Shown piece after piece: positions 15,587-23,956 of a DNA stretch of 32,148 nt (position 1 is the first letter of the stretch; each line of letters opens with the position of its first letter). Below the pieces are notes generated by a model. That model ran no database searches, was not told the origin of the DNA, and saw only the letters and a list, made by a program, of their open reading frames with translations. Position numbers and translations under genes: made by a program. This DNA comes from Streptomyces sp. sk2.1 (GTDB lineage Bacteria > Actinomycetota > Actinomycetes > Streptomycetales > Streptomycetaceae), in contig NZ_RDBO01000045.1 in NCBI RefSeq assembly GCF_008120935.1, positions 120,605 to 152,752 of the forward strand, given 5' to 3'.

Positions 15587-16792
15587 ATGCCCGAGATCAA
15601 GGACGTGCCCCTCCCCCGGGCTGCCGCCCCGCGGTCGGATTCCGTGTCCGGTCCGTCGGCGGTCTCGTTCCGCCTCGCCGCGCCCGCGCTGCTGGGTTAC
15701 GTCGCCGTGCGGTTCGTCGGCGTCGCGCTCCTGCTGATCGGCGGCGCCGCCACCGGCAAGGACGGGATGCACCGGCTGACGGGGCGCTGGGACTCCGTCT
15801 GGTACCAGCGGATCGCCGAGCACGGGTACGGGTACGAGATCCGGCTCCCGGACGGCGCCCTCCACTCCGATCTGGCCTTCTTCCCGCTGCTGCCGGCGCT
15901 GGAACGGGGGCTGGCCGCCCTGATCCCGCCGCTCGGCGTGGCCGGGGCGGGGCTGGTGGTGTCGTGGCTCGCCTCGCTCGCCGCCGCCTGGGGCATCTTC
16001 GCCGTGGGCACGCGGCTGCACGGGCGGCGGACGGGCACGCTGCTGGCCGTGCTGTGGGGGGTGTACCCGACGGCGTTCGTGCAGTCCATGGCGTACACCG
16101 AGACGCTGTTCACGGCGCTGGCGGCCTGGGCGCTGTACGCCGTCCTGACCGACCGGTGGATCACGGCGGGGGTGCTGTGCGCGGTCGCCGGGCTGACCCG
16201 GCCGGTCGCGGTCGCGCTGATCGCGGCGATCGGCGTCACCGCGCTGTGGCGGCTGGTCGCCGCGCGGCGCGAGGGCGTACCGCTGCGGGCGCACCGGCGG
16301 ATGGTGGCGGGCGCGTGCCTGGCCCCGCTGGGCTGGCTGGCGTACACCGTCTTCGTGGCCGTGCGCGAGGGGCACCCGTTCGCGTACTTCGACGTCCAGG
16401 CGGGCTGGAACAACCGGATCGACGGAGGGGCGGCGCTGGCCGCGTTCGTGGGCGAGCAGTTCGGCCGCAACGTCTTCGCGGGGCTCGGCCTGTGCGCGGC
16501 CTTCGCCTTCCTCTTCTGGGTGGTGTGGCTGTGCGTACGACAACGGCCGCGCCAGCCGCTGCCCGTGATCGCCTACTGCGTCCTGGTGGTCGTGATCTCG
16601 CTGATCGGGTCCGGCTACTTCGGCTCCAGGCCCCGGCTGATGATGCCCGCGTTCCCGCTGCTGCTGCCCGCCGCGGCGGCCCTGGCGGGTGCCCGGTGGC
16701 GGACGGTCCCGGTGGTGGCCGTCGTGGGCGCGGCAGCGCTCGCGTCGGGGGTGTACGGGGCCTTCACCCTGCTCGGTTCCGGGCCTCCGTAG
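15587..16792 (+). CDS. Integral membrane mannosyltransferase (PIG-V-like, GT-C fold)
   Basis: A protein of 401 residues starting MPEIKDVPLPRAAAPRSDSV; about ten hydrophobic membrane helices follow residue 30. The short acidic/aromatic motif RWDSVWYQRIAEHGY (from about residue 67) just after the first helix matches the catalytic loop of PIG-V-type mannosyltransferases, where the Asp acts on a polyprenyl-phosphate sugar. It probably adds mannose to a lipid or protein on the outer face of the membrane. The start has no good Shine-Dalgarno site; GATACT (15575-15580) sits where a -10 would give a leaderless mRNA, but no -35 is evident. Downstream lies the FAD oxidoreductase gene, 124 bases away on the same strand. 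Confidence 0.85.
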   Translation: MPEIKDVPLPRAAAPRSDSVSGPSAVSFRLAAPALLGYVAVRFVGVALLLIGGAATGKDGMHRLTGRWDSVWYQRIAEHGYGYEIRLPDGALHSDLAFFPLLPALERGLAALIPPLGVAGAGLVVSWLASLAAAWGIFAVGTRLHGRRTGTLLAVLWGVYPTAFVQSMAYTETLFTALAAWALYAVLTDRWITAGVLCAVAGLTRPVAVALIAAIGVTALWRLVAARREGVPLRAHRRMVAGACLAPLGWLAYTVFVAVREGHPFAYFDVQAGWNNRIDGGAALAAFVGEQFGRNVFAGLGLCAAFAFLFWVVWLCVRQRPRQPLPVIAYCVLVVVISLIGSGYFGSRPRLMMPAFPLLLPAAAALAGARWRTVPVVAVVGAAALASGVYGAFTLLGSGPP

Positions 16793-16916
16793 ACGTGTGA
16801 TCGCCGGCTCCTCAGCTCTTCGACTCCTACACTTCGGCATGTGCCTGACAGAAACGGCACCGCACCACTCCCGCTCCACTCCCGTGCACGGCACGAACCG
16901 AAGGGACGATCGGCGC

Positions 16917-18176
16917 ATGACGAAGAGCGAGAGCAGCGGGCCCGGCGACGCGGGGCACGACTACGACGTCGTCATCAGCGGCTCCGGCCTCGCCGGCAGC
17001 GCCGCCGCGATCCTGCTCGCCCGGCGCGGTGTCCGCGTCGCGCTGCTGGAGCGCCGCTCCGACCCCGAGGCGTACAAGGTGCTGTGCACCCACTCCATCA
17101 CGGCCAACGCCCACCCGGTGCTGGACGAGCTCGGCCTCGTACCCGACCTCGAAAAGGCCGGGGCCGTCCGCAACGACGCCCGCTGGTACACCCGCTGGGG
17201 CTGGATCGAGCCGAACGCCGCGCACCCGGGCCCCGAGCTGCCGCACGGGTACAACGTGCGGCGCAGCACCCTCGACCCGTTGATCAGGGCCCGTGCGGCC
17301 GATACCCCCGGCGTCGAACTGCTCACCGGCCACCGTGTGACCGGGCTGGTCCAAGAAGCCGGGCGGACGGTGGGGGTGCGCGCGGCGACGTCGCGGGGCG
17401 AGCGCGAGATCCGGGCCCGGCTGGTGATCGGCGCCGACGGCAAGGACTCGGCCGTGGCGAAGTTCGCCGGGATACCCGCCGAGCAGTACGAGAACGCACG
17501 GTTCGGCTACCTCGCGCACTTCCGCGACCTCCCGCTGCGCGGCGGGATCGGGCAGACCTGGTTCCTCGAACCCGACATGGCGTACGCGTTCCCGAACGAC
17601 GACGGGGTGACGGTCCTCGCCGTGCTTCCCGACAAGAAGCGGCTGCCGGCCTTCAGGGCGGACCCGGAGGGCAGCTTCCTCGACTTCGTCCGCGCCCTGC
17701 CCGAGGCACCGCCCGTCGACTCCGCCGAGCGCGTCACGAAATTCATCGGCACGGTCGACTACCCGCTCCACAGCCGCAGGCCGGCCGCCCCGGGCATCGC
17801 GCTCATCGGTGACGCCGCCCTGACCGGCGACCCCCTGTGGGGCGTGGGGTGCGGATGGGCCCTGCAGTCCGCGAAGTGGCTGGCGGAGGCGGTCGCCCCG
17901 GCCGCGGCCGGCCGGGGCGACGACCTCGACAGGTCGCTCGCGACGTACGCCCGCACCCACCGGCGCCGGCTGAGCGGTCACCAGCGCCTGGCCGTCGACT
18001 ACGCCAGGTCCCGCCCGTTCAACCCCATGGAACGGCTGATGTTCTCGGCGGCGGCGCGCGACGTGTCGATGGCCCGGCACATGTACCTGTTCGCGGCCCG
18101 CCTGATCGGTCCGCTGCGTTTCCTGAGCCCGTCGGCGGTGGTCAGGGCCCTGGTCGTCAACGCCAGGCACCGCTGA
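16917..18176 (+). CDS. FAD-dependent oxidoreductase (FAD_binding_3 / halogenase-like)
   Basis: A protein of 419 residues starting MTKSESSGPGDAGHDYDVVI, with AAGGGAC about 10 bases upstream of ATG 16917. It has a Rossmann GxGxxG (GSGLAG, 22-27) with the Glu of LLERR, a DG fingerprint GADGKDS (172-178) and the flavin-binding GDA motif IGDAALTGDPLWGVG (297-311). These are group A flavoprotein monooxygenase/geranylgeranyl-reductase-like marks. The lysine motif of flavin-dependent halogenases (WxWxIP) is not seen. It may hydroxylate or reduce a lipid or aromatic substrate; the substrate is unknown. It is soluble, although the C terminus (MYLFAARLIGPLRFLSPSAV) is hydrophobic and may touch the membrane. 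The upstream mannosyltransferase is on the same strand but separated by 124 bases. Confidence 0.85.
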   Translation: MTKSESSGPGDAGHDYDVVISGSGLAGSAAAILLARRGVRVALLERRSDPEAYKVLCTHSITANAHPVLDELGLVPDLEKAGAVRNDARWYTRWGWIEPNAAHPGPELPHGYNVRRSTLDPLIRARAADTPGVELLTGHRVTGLVQEAGRTVGVRAATSRGEREIRARLVIGADGKDSAVAKFAGIPAEQYENARFGYLAHFRDLPLRGGIGQTWFLEPDMAYAFPNDDGVTVLAVLPDKKRLPAFRADPEGSFLDFVRALPEAPPVDSAERVTKFIGTVDYPLHSRRPAAPGIALIGDAALTGDPLWGVGCGWALQSAKWLAEAVAPAAAGRGDDLDRSLATYARTHRRRLSGHQRLAVDYARSRPFNPMERLMFSAAARDVSMARHMYLFAARLIGPLRFLSPSAVVRALVVNARHR

Positions 18177-18247
18177 CGGCGCTCCCGCGCGCTTCCCCGG
18201 GCCGGTCACGCGTGGCTCCCGCCGGTCCCGGGGCCGGGCGGAGCGTG

Positions 18248-18487
18248 TCAGCGGCGGGCCCGCCACGTGGAGAACAGGCCCACTCCGACGCACGTCACCG
18301 CGGAGAACGCCTCCGGTCCGGCAACGGTGAAGACGGTGCAGGCCAGCACGATGAGCACCACGAGCGCGGCCAGGTCGAGGCCCCGCTCCCGCGTCGCGGG
18401 AGACGGTCCAGCAGGAGGAGGGACCGGAGTGGTGGGGACCGGAGTGGAAGGGGCCGGGGTACCGGAGTTGTCCTTGTTCTGTGTCAT
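18248..18487 (-). CDS. Small membrane protein
   Basis: A protein of 79 residues starting MTQNKDNSGTPAPSTPVPTT. The N-terminal 35 residues are Pro/Thr-rich. Two hydrophobic segments follow (LAALVVLIVLACTVFTVA and FSAVTCVGVGLFSTW) and the tail is RARR. It is convergent with the FAD oxidoreductase gene and divergent from the carboxyltransferase fusion gene. No domain recognised. The start MTQNKD is chosen over the longer MGPVVG form because it fits a compact cytoplasmic N terminus; neither has a strong ribosome site. Confidence 0.6.
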   Translation of the reverse strand: MTQNKDNSGTPAPSTPVPTTPVPPPAGPSPATRERGLDLAALVVLIVLACTVFTVAGPEAFSAVTCVGVGLFSTWRARR

Positions 18488-18588
18488 GTCACGAGCACAC
18501 CCGACAACGGGGCCCACGCCGCCATGGAACGAACGATCCCGACGCAGACCGATCGGCTCCGGCCAACGGCGGACACGCGGCGGATCCG

Positions 18589-18653
18589 GCCGAACACCGC
18601 CCCGTCCGGCGGGGTGTTCGGCAATGTTCGGCGTGTGCGCGATCTCCTAATCT
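18589..18653 (+). promoter_or_regulatory. Operator-like repeats and -10 upstream of the fusion gene
   Basis: Seen: GCCGAACACC (18589-18598) and its inverted match GGTGTTCGGC (18613-18622), then another half-site TGTTCGGC (18625-18632). A -10-like TAATCT (18648-18653) follows, about 35 bases before ATG 18688. The third half-site would overlap the -35. This arrangement is typical of an autoregulated promoter; the HTH domain of the downstream protein is the natural candidate regulator (inference). Confidence 0.55.
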
Positions 18654-18687
18654 GGAGAGGTAACGGCACGGAGGGGGAGGGCAGTTG

Positions 18688-20805
18688 ATGCAGGGGTCCG
18701 ATGAAGACGGCCGTCCCCGCAGGGAGTTCGAGGACGGACTCGCCGCCTTCGCGGCCGATCTGACCGTCCTGAGGATCGAGTGCGGCAATCCCTCCTACCG
18801 GCAGATCCAGGCCCGGGCGCCGAAGGGCCGTCCGCTGTCCGCCTCCGCGGTCAGCGAGGTGCTGAGCGGCAAACGGCTGCCGGGGCTGGACTTCCTCGTC
18901 GCCCTGGTGTGGACCCTGCTCGCCTTCGACGACCTGAGCAACCGGCCCGTCCGCAGGGACGACCCACGGCTTCAGGAATGGCGTTCCCGCTGGAAGACGC
19001 TCCAGATCCTGCGCACCCGGAACAGGCGCGCCCAGGGAACGGACGCCGAAACCGCGGACCCGGAACGCGCGGAAGCGGAACGTGCGGAGGCGGCTACCGA
19101 AGACGCGGAGGCAGTCCCCGAACCCGGCCCCGAACCCGGCCCCGGTCCTGAACCCGAGCCCGAACCCGGTCCCGAGCCCGACGCCGCACCGGCCGAGGAG
19201 CCGAAGCAGGCGAAGGAACCGAAAGAACCGAAGCAGCCGAAGCAAGCGGGCACGACCGAAATGCACGGCCGGATCGCCGAACTGCACGAGATCAAGGAGC
19301 GGGCCCGGCGCGGCCCCGGCGCACGGGCAACCGCGGCACAGCACGCCAGGGGAAAGCTGACCGTACGCGAACGGCTCGAACTCCTGCTGGACGAAGGCTC
19401 CTTCACCGAGATGGAACCCTTGCTCCAGCACCAGGCCCAAGGATTCGGCCTGGAGAAGAAGAAGCCCTGCACCGACGGCGTGGTCACGGGGTGGGGAACG
19501 GTGGACGGACGCACCGTCTACGTGTACGCCCACGATTTCCGGATCTTCGGCGGGTCCCTCGGCCGGGCCCAGGCAGCCAAGATCCTCAGGGTCATGGATA
19601 TGGCGATCGCGGCGAAAGCCCCTCTGGTGAGCCTGCACGACGGAGCCGGGGCCCGTATCCAGGAGGGCCTTCCCGCACTGGTCGGTTACGGGGAGATCTT
19701 CCGGCGCAACGCCCGGGCCTCGGGCGTGATCCCGCAGATCAGCGTGGTACTCGGCCCCTGCGCAGGGGGTGCCGCCTACTCCCCGGCGCTGACCGATTTC
19801 GTGTTCATGGTCCGGAACAGTTCACAGATGTTCATCAGCGGCCCGGACGTCGTGCGGGCCGTCACCGGAGAGTCCGTCACATGGGACGGGCTGGGGGGAG
19901 CCGACGTCCACGCCTCGGTGTCCGGGGTGGCCGCCTTCGCTTACGACGACGAGCGGACGTGCATACGACAGGTCCGCCGCCTCCTCTCCCTGCTCCCGTC
20001 CAACAACGGGGAGGCACCACCACGGATACCGCCCACCGACAGCAGGGACAGGCGCTGCGAGGCCCTCCCGAACCTGGTGCCGGCCGACGGCAATCGTCCG
20101 TACGACGTGTGCGGGGTGATCGAGGAAATCGTCGACGACGGCGACCACCTGCAAGTCCACCAGTCATGGGCCCCGAACCTGGTGTGCACGCTCGCGCGCC
20201 TGGACGGCCGGGTCGTCGGTGTCGTCGCCAACCAGCCCCAGTACCTCGCGGGGGTACTGGACATCCAGGCGAGCGAGAAAGGGGCACATTTCGTCCAGCT
20301 CTGCGACGCCTTCAACATCCCGCTGATCACTTTGCTCGACGCTCCGGGATTCCTGCCCGGCCTGGACCAGGAGCACGGCGGTCTGATCAGACACGGTGCC
20401 AAGCTGCTGTACGCCTACTGCAACGCGACCGTGCCGCGCGTCCAGCTCGTCCTGCGCAAGGCGTACGGGAGTGCCTACCTGCTCATGGACTCCCGTTCCG
20501 TCGGGGCCGACCTGTCCTTCGCCTGGCCCACCAACGAGATCGCGGTGATGGGCGCAGAGGGGGCGGTCGAGGTCGTCTTCCGGAGCCGGATCGCTGCGGC
20601 GGACGACCCCGGGGCCATGCGCAGCCGTCTGCTCAGGGAGTACAGGGACGAGCTGATGCACCCCTACTACGGCGCCCAGATCGGAATCGTGGACGACGTC
20701 ATCGACCCCGTGGAAACCCGCATCGTTCTCATCCGCTCGCTCGCGGCGCTTCACGCCAAGCAGGCCGACCAGCCGTCCCGCAAACACGGAATTCCGCCCG
20801 TGTGA
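18688..20805 (+). CDS. XRE-like HTH fused to acyl-CoA carboxylase beta chain
   Basis: A protein of 705 residues from ATG 18688, with GGAGGG upstream. Residues 15-110 resemble the N-terminal HTH domain of Streptomyces XRE-type proteins (YRQIQARAPKGRPLSASAVS, then EVLSGKRLPGLDFLVALVWT). Residues 111-190 are a Glu/Pro linker (EPGPEPGPGPEPEPEPGPEP). Residues 192-705 are a complete carboxyltransferase, of PccB length: start-like MHGRIAELHEIKERA, the first oxyanion-hole loop GPCAGGAAYSPALTD (356-370), the second loop GFLPGLDQEHGG (554-565) and the C-terminal KHGIPP. The reaction is carboxyl transfer from biotin to an acyl-CoA, giving malonyl- or methylmalonyl-CoA. The specificity residue, Asp in PccB (RKAFGGAYDVM), is Leu598 here (RKAYGSAYLLM). 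No alpha chain or biotin-carrier gene is in the window. The ORF is unbroken across the fusion, and ATG 19261 lacks a ribosome site. Confidence 0.85.
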   Translation: MQGSDEDGRPRREFEDGLAAFAADLTVLRIECGNPSYRQIQARAPKGRPLSASAVSEVLSGKRLPGLDFLVALVWTLLAFDDLSNRPVRRDDPRLQEWRSRWKTLQILRTRNRRAQGTDAETADPERAEAERAEAATEDAEAVPEPGPEPGPGPEPEPEPGPEPDAAPAEEPKQAKEPKEPKQPKQAGTTEMHGRIAELHEIKERARRGPGARATAAQHARGKLTVRERLELLLDEGSFTEMEPLLQHQAQGFGLEKKKPCTDGVVTGWGTVDGRTVYVYAHDFRIFGGSLGRAQAAKILRVMDMAIAAKAPLVSLHDGAGARIQEGLPALVGYGEIFRRNARASGVIPQISVVLGPCAGGAAYSPALTDFVFMVRNSSQMFISGPDVVRAVTGESVTWDGLGGADVHASVSGVAAFAYDDERTCIRQVRRLLSLLPSNNGEAPPRIPPTDSRDRRCEALPNLVPADGNRPYDVCGVIEEIVDDGDHLQVHQSWAPNLVCTLARLDGRVVGVVANQPQYLAGVLDIQASEKGAHFVQLCDAFNIPLITLLDAPGFLPGLDQEHGGLIRHGAKLLYAYCNATVPRVQLVLRKAYGSAYLLMDSRSVGADLSFAWPTNEIAVMGAEGAVEVVFRSRIAAADDPGAMRSRLLREYRDELMHPYYGAQIGIVDDVIDPVETRIVLIRSLAALHAKQADQPSRKHGIPPV

Positions 20806-20882
20806 GGAACCGCTCCGCACCCGCTCCCCGCCCGCTCCGCACCCGGGCCGCCCGTGCCACCCGGGCCGTCGCGCCCGGCCCG

Positions 20883-22529
20883 TCAGATCACGCGGAAGAG
20901 GTCGGCGGCGGCGCGGACGTCGGTGAGGTCCTCGACGGAGCGGAGGTTGTCGCACAGGGCGTCCAGGACCGATCCCTCCTCGGCGGCGGGCGGGGCGTCG
21001 ACGGCGATGCCGAAGACGCGGAAGCCCAGCCGGTTCCTGGCCTCGTTCCAGCCGCGCGTCCACTCCTCGGTGACGTCGCACTCGTCGTCGGTGAGCAGCA
21101 CGATGTCGCCGCGGGCGCGGGCGGTGTCGTCGAACTCCTCGGCCAGCAGGTCGGCCGCCGCGCTCAGGGGCGTCTGGTAACTGGTGCCGCCGCCGAGGAA
21201 GGACTCCGCGAAGTCGACGACGCGGTCGATGTCGGCGGGCCCGTCGGCCGGGAAGCGGAAGACCTGGAGCCTGTCGGCTGCGGAGAACAGAATGCCGACG
21301 AAATCGCGCCGGGCGTGGCGGGCCTGGTCCAGCAGGGCCAGGGCGCACGCCTTGGCCCACGCCTCGCGGGGGACTCCGCCGGGCCCCGTCCCGTACATGG
21401 AGTGCGAGGTGTCCACGCACGCGACGACGGCGCCCTTGCCGGTGCTCTGTTCGCCCCGGCTGTCGTGGATCATCAGCTCCCCGGCGGCGTAGCGGGCGGC
21501 GAACACCGCACGCAGCTCGGGCAGGCCGAGGTTGGCCAGTTCGGAGGGGACGACGCGGGTGAGGTCGTCGCCGAGGGTGACGCCGACCAGTTCCCCGGCG
21601 GTGTTCTCCACCTTGCGGGCGCGTTCTCCGTCGGCCATCTGCCGGAAGCGGCCGATCAGTTCGGCCCATCGGGCGAGCCGACCGGTGCGCAGCCGCTCGG
21701 CGAGCCGGGCACGCCGGTCGAACGGCATGCGCTCCAGCTCGCCGGGAGCGACCCCCCACGCCCGCATCAGCGCCGCCTCCTCCCGTACGGTCCCGGCGGC
21801 CCGTGCCACGGCCTTCCGTGCGGCGGTCCGGACGGCGGGGGCCGCCGCCGCGAGGGCCTGCTCGGCGTCCCGGGCGGCCTGCCGGGCGGCGGCCCCGGCG
21901 ATCTCGGCGGCCCCGACCGCCCGGCGGACTGCGTCGGCGGCCGGGGCGGGCACGGTGCCGTCCCCACCCGCCTCGTCGGCGGCCCACCGCAGCGCCTCGC
22001 CCACGGCGTCCACCGCGTCCTCGGCGTCCTGCCGGGTCCTTCCCGCCCGCTCGGCCCGTCGCCGGGCGTCCGAGGAGCATTCCAGCAGCCGGCGCAGTTC
22101 GGTGGCCTGGGCGAGCACGGCCATGGCCGCGGCGTAGGCGTCACCGGTCGTCTCCCGGCGCAGCCCGGCGAAGTCCGGGGACTCCATCAGCGCGGCGACG
22201 ATCCGGTGGTCGGTCAGCCGGGAGGGGTCCATCTCCGCCCGGTCGCGCAGCCTCGGGACGGGCTGGTGGGCGGCCAGGAACACATCGGACAGAAGCTCGG
22301 CGGCGTACGCGTGGTACCCGCTCAGCTCCCGGACCAGCTCGCGCAGTCCGGCCGACCGGTCGCAGGTGTCGCGCCAGACGATCCGCTCGAACCGGTCCGC
22401 GATCACGGCCGTGGTGTGCCGCTCGACGGACTCGGCCGACGTGGCTGACGGGACCGACGCGGCTGACGGGGCCGACCACTTCCCGGCGCGGAGCCTCAGC
22501 TCATCGAGTCTGCCCGGCATGCCGTCCAC
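20883..22529 (-). CDS. VWA-domain protein, ViaA-like partner of RavA
   Basis: A protein of 548 residues starting at GTG 22529 (MDGMPGRLDELRL); an internal ATG at 22520 is an alternative. A helical N-terminal half with Ala/Arg-rich coiled segments (residues about 150-250) is followed by a von Willebrand A domain from residue 367. The metal-ion-dependent adhesion site is complete: DTSHSMYG (373-380), a Thr in GGGTSYQTPL, and Asp in LLTDDECDV. This is the layout of ViaA/CoxE-type proteins that pair with MoxR/RavA AAA+ ATPases; the pair acts as a chaperone-like machine on membrane or metal-containing complexes. It follows the RavA-like gene with 65 bases between, so the two probably form an operon. 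It is soluble and cytoplasmic. Confidence 0.88.
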   Translation of the reverse strand: MDGMPGRLDELRLRAGKWSAPSAASVPSATSAESVERHTTAVIADRFERIVWRDTCDRSAGLRELVRELSGYHAYAAELLSDVFLAAHQPVPRLRDRAEMDPSRLTDHRIVAALMESPDFAGLRRETTGDAYAAAMAVLAQATELRRLLECSSDARRRAERAGRTRQDAEDAVDAVGEALRWAADEAGGDGTVPAPAADAVRRAVGAAEIAGAAARQAARDAEQALAAAAPAVRTAARKAVARAAGTVREEAALMRAWGVAPGELERMPFDRRARLAERLRTGRLARWAELIGRFRQMADGERARKVENTAGELVGVTLGDDLTRVVPSELANLGLPELRAVFAARYAAGELMIHDSRGEQSTGKGAVVACVDTSHSMYGTGPGGVPREAWAKACALALLDQARHARRDFVGILFSAADRLQVFRFPADGPADIDRVVDFAESFLGGGTSYQTPLSAAADLLAEEFDDTARARGDIVLLTDDECDVTEEWTRGWNEARNRLGFRVFGIAVDAPPAAEEGSVLDALCDNLRSVEDLTDVRAAADLFRVI

Positions 22530-22548
22530 TGTCCTCGCCCCCGATGCC

Positions 22549-22617
22549 TCAGAGTTCGTCCTGAACCTGCTTCAGAGCTCGTCCTGAACCTGCTTCAGAT
22601 TTCGTCCTGCACCGTGC
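22549..22617. repeat. 23-bp tandem repeat carrying the ravA stop codon
   Basis: Three head-to-tail units of 23 bp: 22549-22571, 22572-22594 and, less exact, 22595-22617. On the minus strand each unit ends in TGA, and the third unit is the actual end of the RavA-like gene (VQDEI then stop). The gene's 3' end has therefore been copied twice into the gap before the VWA gene. Confidence 0.85.
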
Positions 22618-23956
22618 TCGCGTCCATGCCGAGGGCCTCGGTGAGGACGCGGGTGCGAAGGGCGCGCCGGCGGCCGATGACCCGGTCGATGGCGGTGGTG
22701 GAGCGGCCGGCCGCCGCCGCTTCCCCGCGCAGCTCCTCCAGCCGTTTCCCCGACCTGGCGAGCTTGTTGTGGGCGTTCTTGATGACCCAGTCGCTCAGCG
22801 CCTCGCGGGACTGCCCGGCCATGGCGTCGAGCTGGGTCTCCAGCTCGTCGATGACGTCGGACAGGTCGAGCGCCTCCTTGGCGTCGGGGTTGACCAGGTG
22901 CAGCACCTCCCGCTCGACGGTCGGGCGCTGGGCGGGGGAATCCCACAGCACGTGGGTCAGCACCGACAGGTCGGACGCGGAGACCGCCGGGCGGCCGTCC
23001 AGGTACGCGGACGCCTGGAGCAGGCCCACCGCCTGCCGCCAGCGGCGGTCGGAGGCGACGAGTTCCTTGCGGCGCAGGGCGGCCCGCAGCGTGCACACCG
23101 CGTCCACGATCGGGTCGGGGACGTCCACGGCCGGGACGGACACGGTCACGGCGTGCTGCAGCGCGGCCAGTTCGACGGTGGTCCGGGCCGGTGCCTCCGG
23201 GCTGCGGACGGCGGAACGGATCAGCGCGGCGAAGTTCGACGGGTCCGTCAGGTACCCGACCTCGATCCGCACCAGCAGCCGGTCGTAGATCGCGGCCGAA
23301 TCCTCCCCGCCGGGCAGTTCGTTGCTCGCCGTGATCGCCCCGATCAGGGGGCAGCGGATCGGCTCGCCGCCGCTCTCGGGGTGGTAGATCCGCTCGTTGA
23401 GGTAGCCCAGCGTCTCGTTCAGCGCCGCCGTGGAGCACTTGAAGATCTCGTCGATGAACGCGATGTGCGCGGTCGTGGCGCGACCTTCGTAGATCTGGCG
23501 GTACTCGCCCCGGGTCAGCGCGGCGACGTCCACGGGACCGAACATCCTCGTCGGCGCGGTGAACTTCGACAGGAGGATCTCCCAGTAGGACGCCCCCTCG
23601 ATCCGGCCCGTCAGTTCCCGGGCCAGCTCGGACTTCGCCGTTCCGGGCGGGCCGAGCACCAGCGAGTGCTGTCCGGCCAGCAGCGCCACCAGCAGCGTCC
23701 GCACCACGTCGGCCCGCTCGTAGAAGCGGTCCGACAGCTCGTCACCGATCGCCCGCAGCCGCCCGGCCGTCTCCCGCGCGTCCCACCCGTCGCACGTGTC
23801 CTGCACGTCCCGGCCATCACGTGCGTCCTGTAAGTCCCGGCCATCGCACACGTCCTGTACGCCTCGGTCATCCCGTGTGTCCTGTACGTCCCGGCCGTCC
23901 CGCGTGCCCCGTGCACCCCGGTCGTCCCGGATGTCGCGTGCGTCCTGTGCGCCCAT
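22595..23956 (-). CDS. RavA/MoxR-family AAA+ ATPase
   Basis: A protein of 453 residues. The ATG at 23956 has GGGAG nine bases upstream. The first 60 residues are a repetitive charged stretch (RDVQDTRD-type units) encoded by a 27-bp tandem repeat. The AAA+ core begins near residue 61: Walker A GPPGTAKS (102-109), Walker B HIAFIDEIFK (164-173), then an arginine-bearing NERIYHPESGG and sensor region ITASNELPGGEDSAAIYDRL. This is RavA/MoxR-type: ATP hydrolysis drives remodelling of partner complexes, with the downstream VWA protein as cofactor. The N-terminal repeat includes a TTA codon (Leu42, 23831-23833), so expression may depend on bldA tRNA if this start is correct. The enzyme core is intact. 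Confidence 0.9.
   Translation of the reverse strand: MGAQDARDIRDDRGARGTRDGRDVQDTRDDRGVQDVCDGRDLQDARDGRDVQDTCDGWDARETAGRLRAIGDELSDRFYERADVVRTLLVALLAGQHSLVLGPPGTAKSELARELTGRIEGASYWEILLSKFTAPTRMFGPVDVAALTRGEYRQIYEGRATTAHIAFIDEIFKCSTAALNETLGYLNERIYHPESGGEPIRCPLIGAITASNELPGGEDSAAIYDRLLVRIEVGYLTDPSNFAALIRSAVRSPEAPARTTVELAALQHAVTVSVPAVDVPDPIVDAVCTLRAALRRKELVASDRRWRQAVGLLQASAYLDGRPAVSASDLSVLTHVLWDSPAQRPTVEREVLHLVNPDAKEALDLSDVIDELETQLDAMAGQSREALSDWVIKNAHNKLARSGKRLEELRGEAAAAGRSTTAIDRVIGRRRALRTRVLTEALGMDASTVQDEI
23790..23953. repeat. 27-bp tandem repeat in the RavA-like N-terminal coding region
   Basis: About six imperfect units of 27 bp (9 codons) encode Asp/Arg-rich repeats such as DGRDVQDTC, DGRDLQDAR and DDRGVQDVC. 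The unit length keeps frame, so copy-number change would lengthen or shorten the N terminus without breaking the gene. One unit carries the TTA codon. Confidence 0.85.

Noticed and set aside
19491..22448. 985-residue plus-strand frame across the carboxyltransferase and VWA genes
   Set aside because: Arg/Gly/Pro-rich shadow spanning two convergent real genes; no recognisable domain.
23783..23953. Possible CRISPR-like array
   Set aside because: The units are contiguous 27-bp repeats without spacers and lie in frame at the start of a gene.
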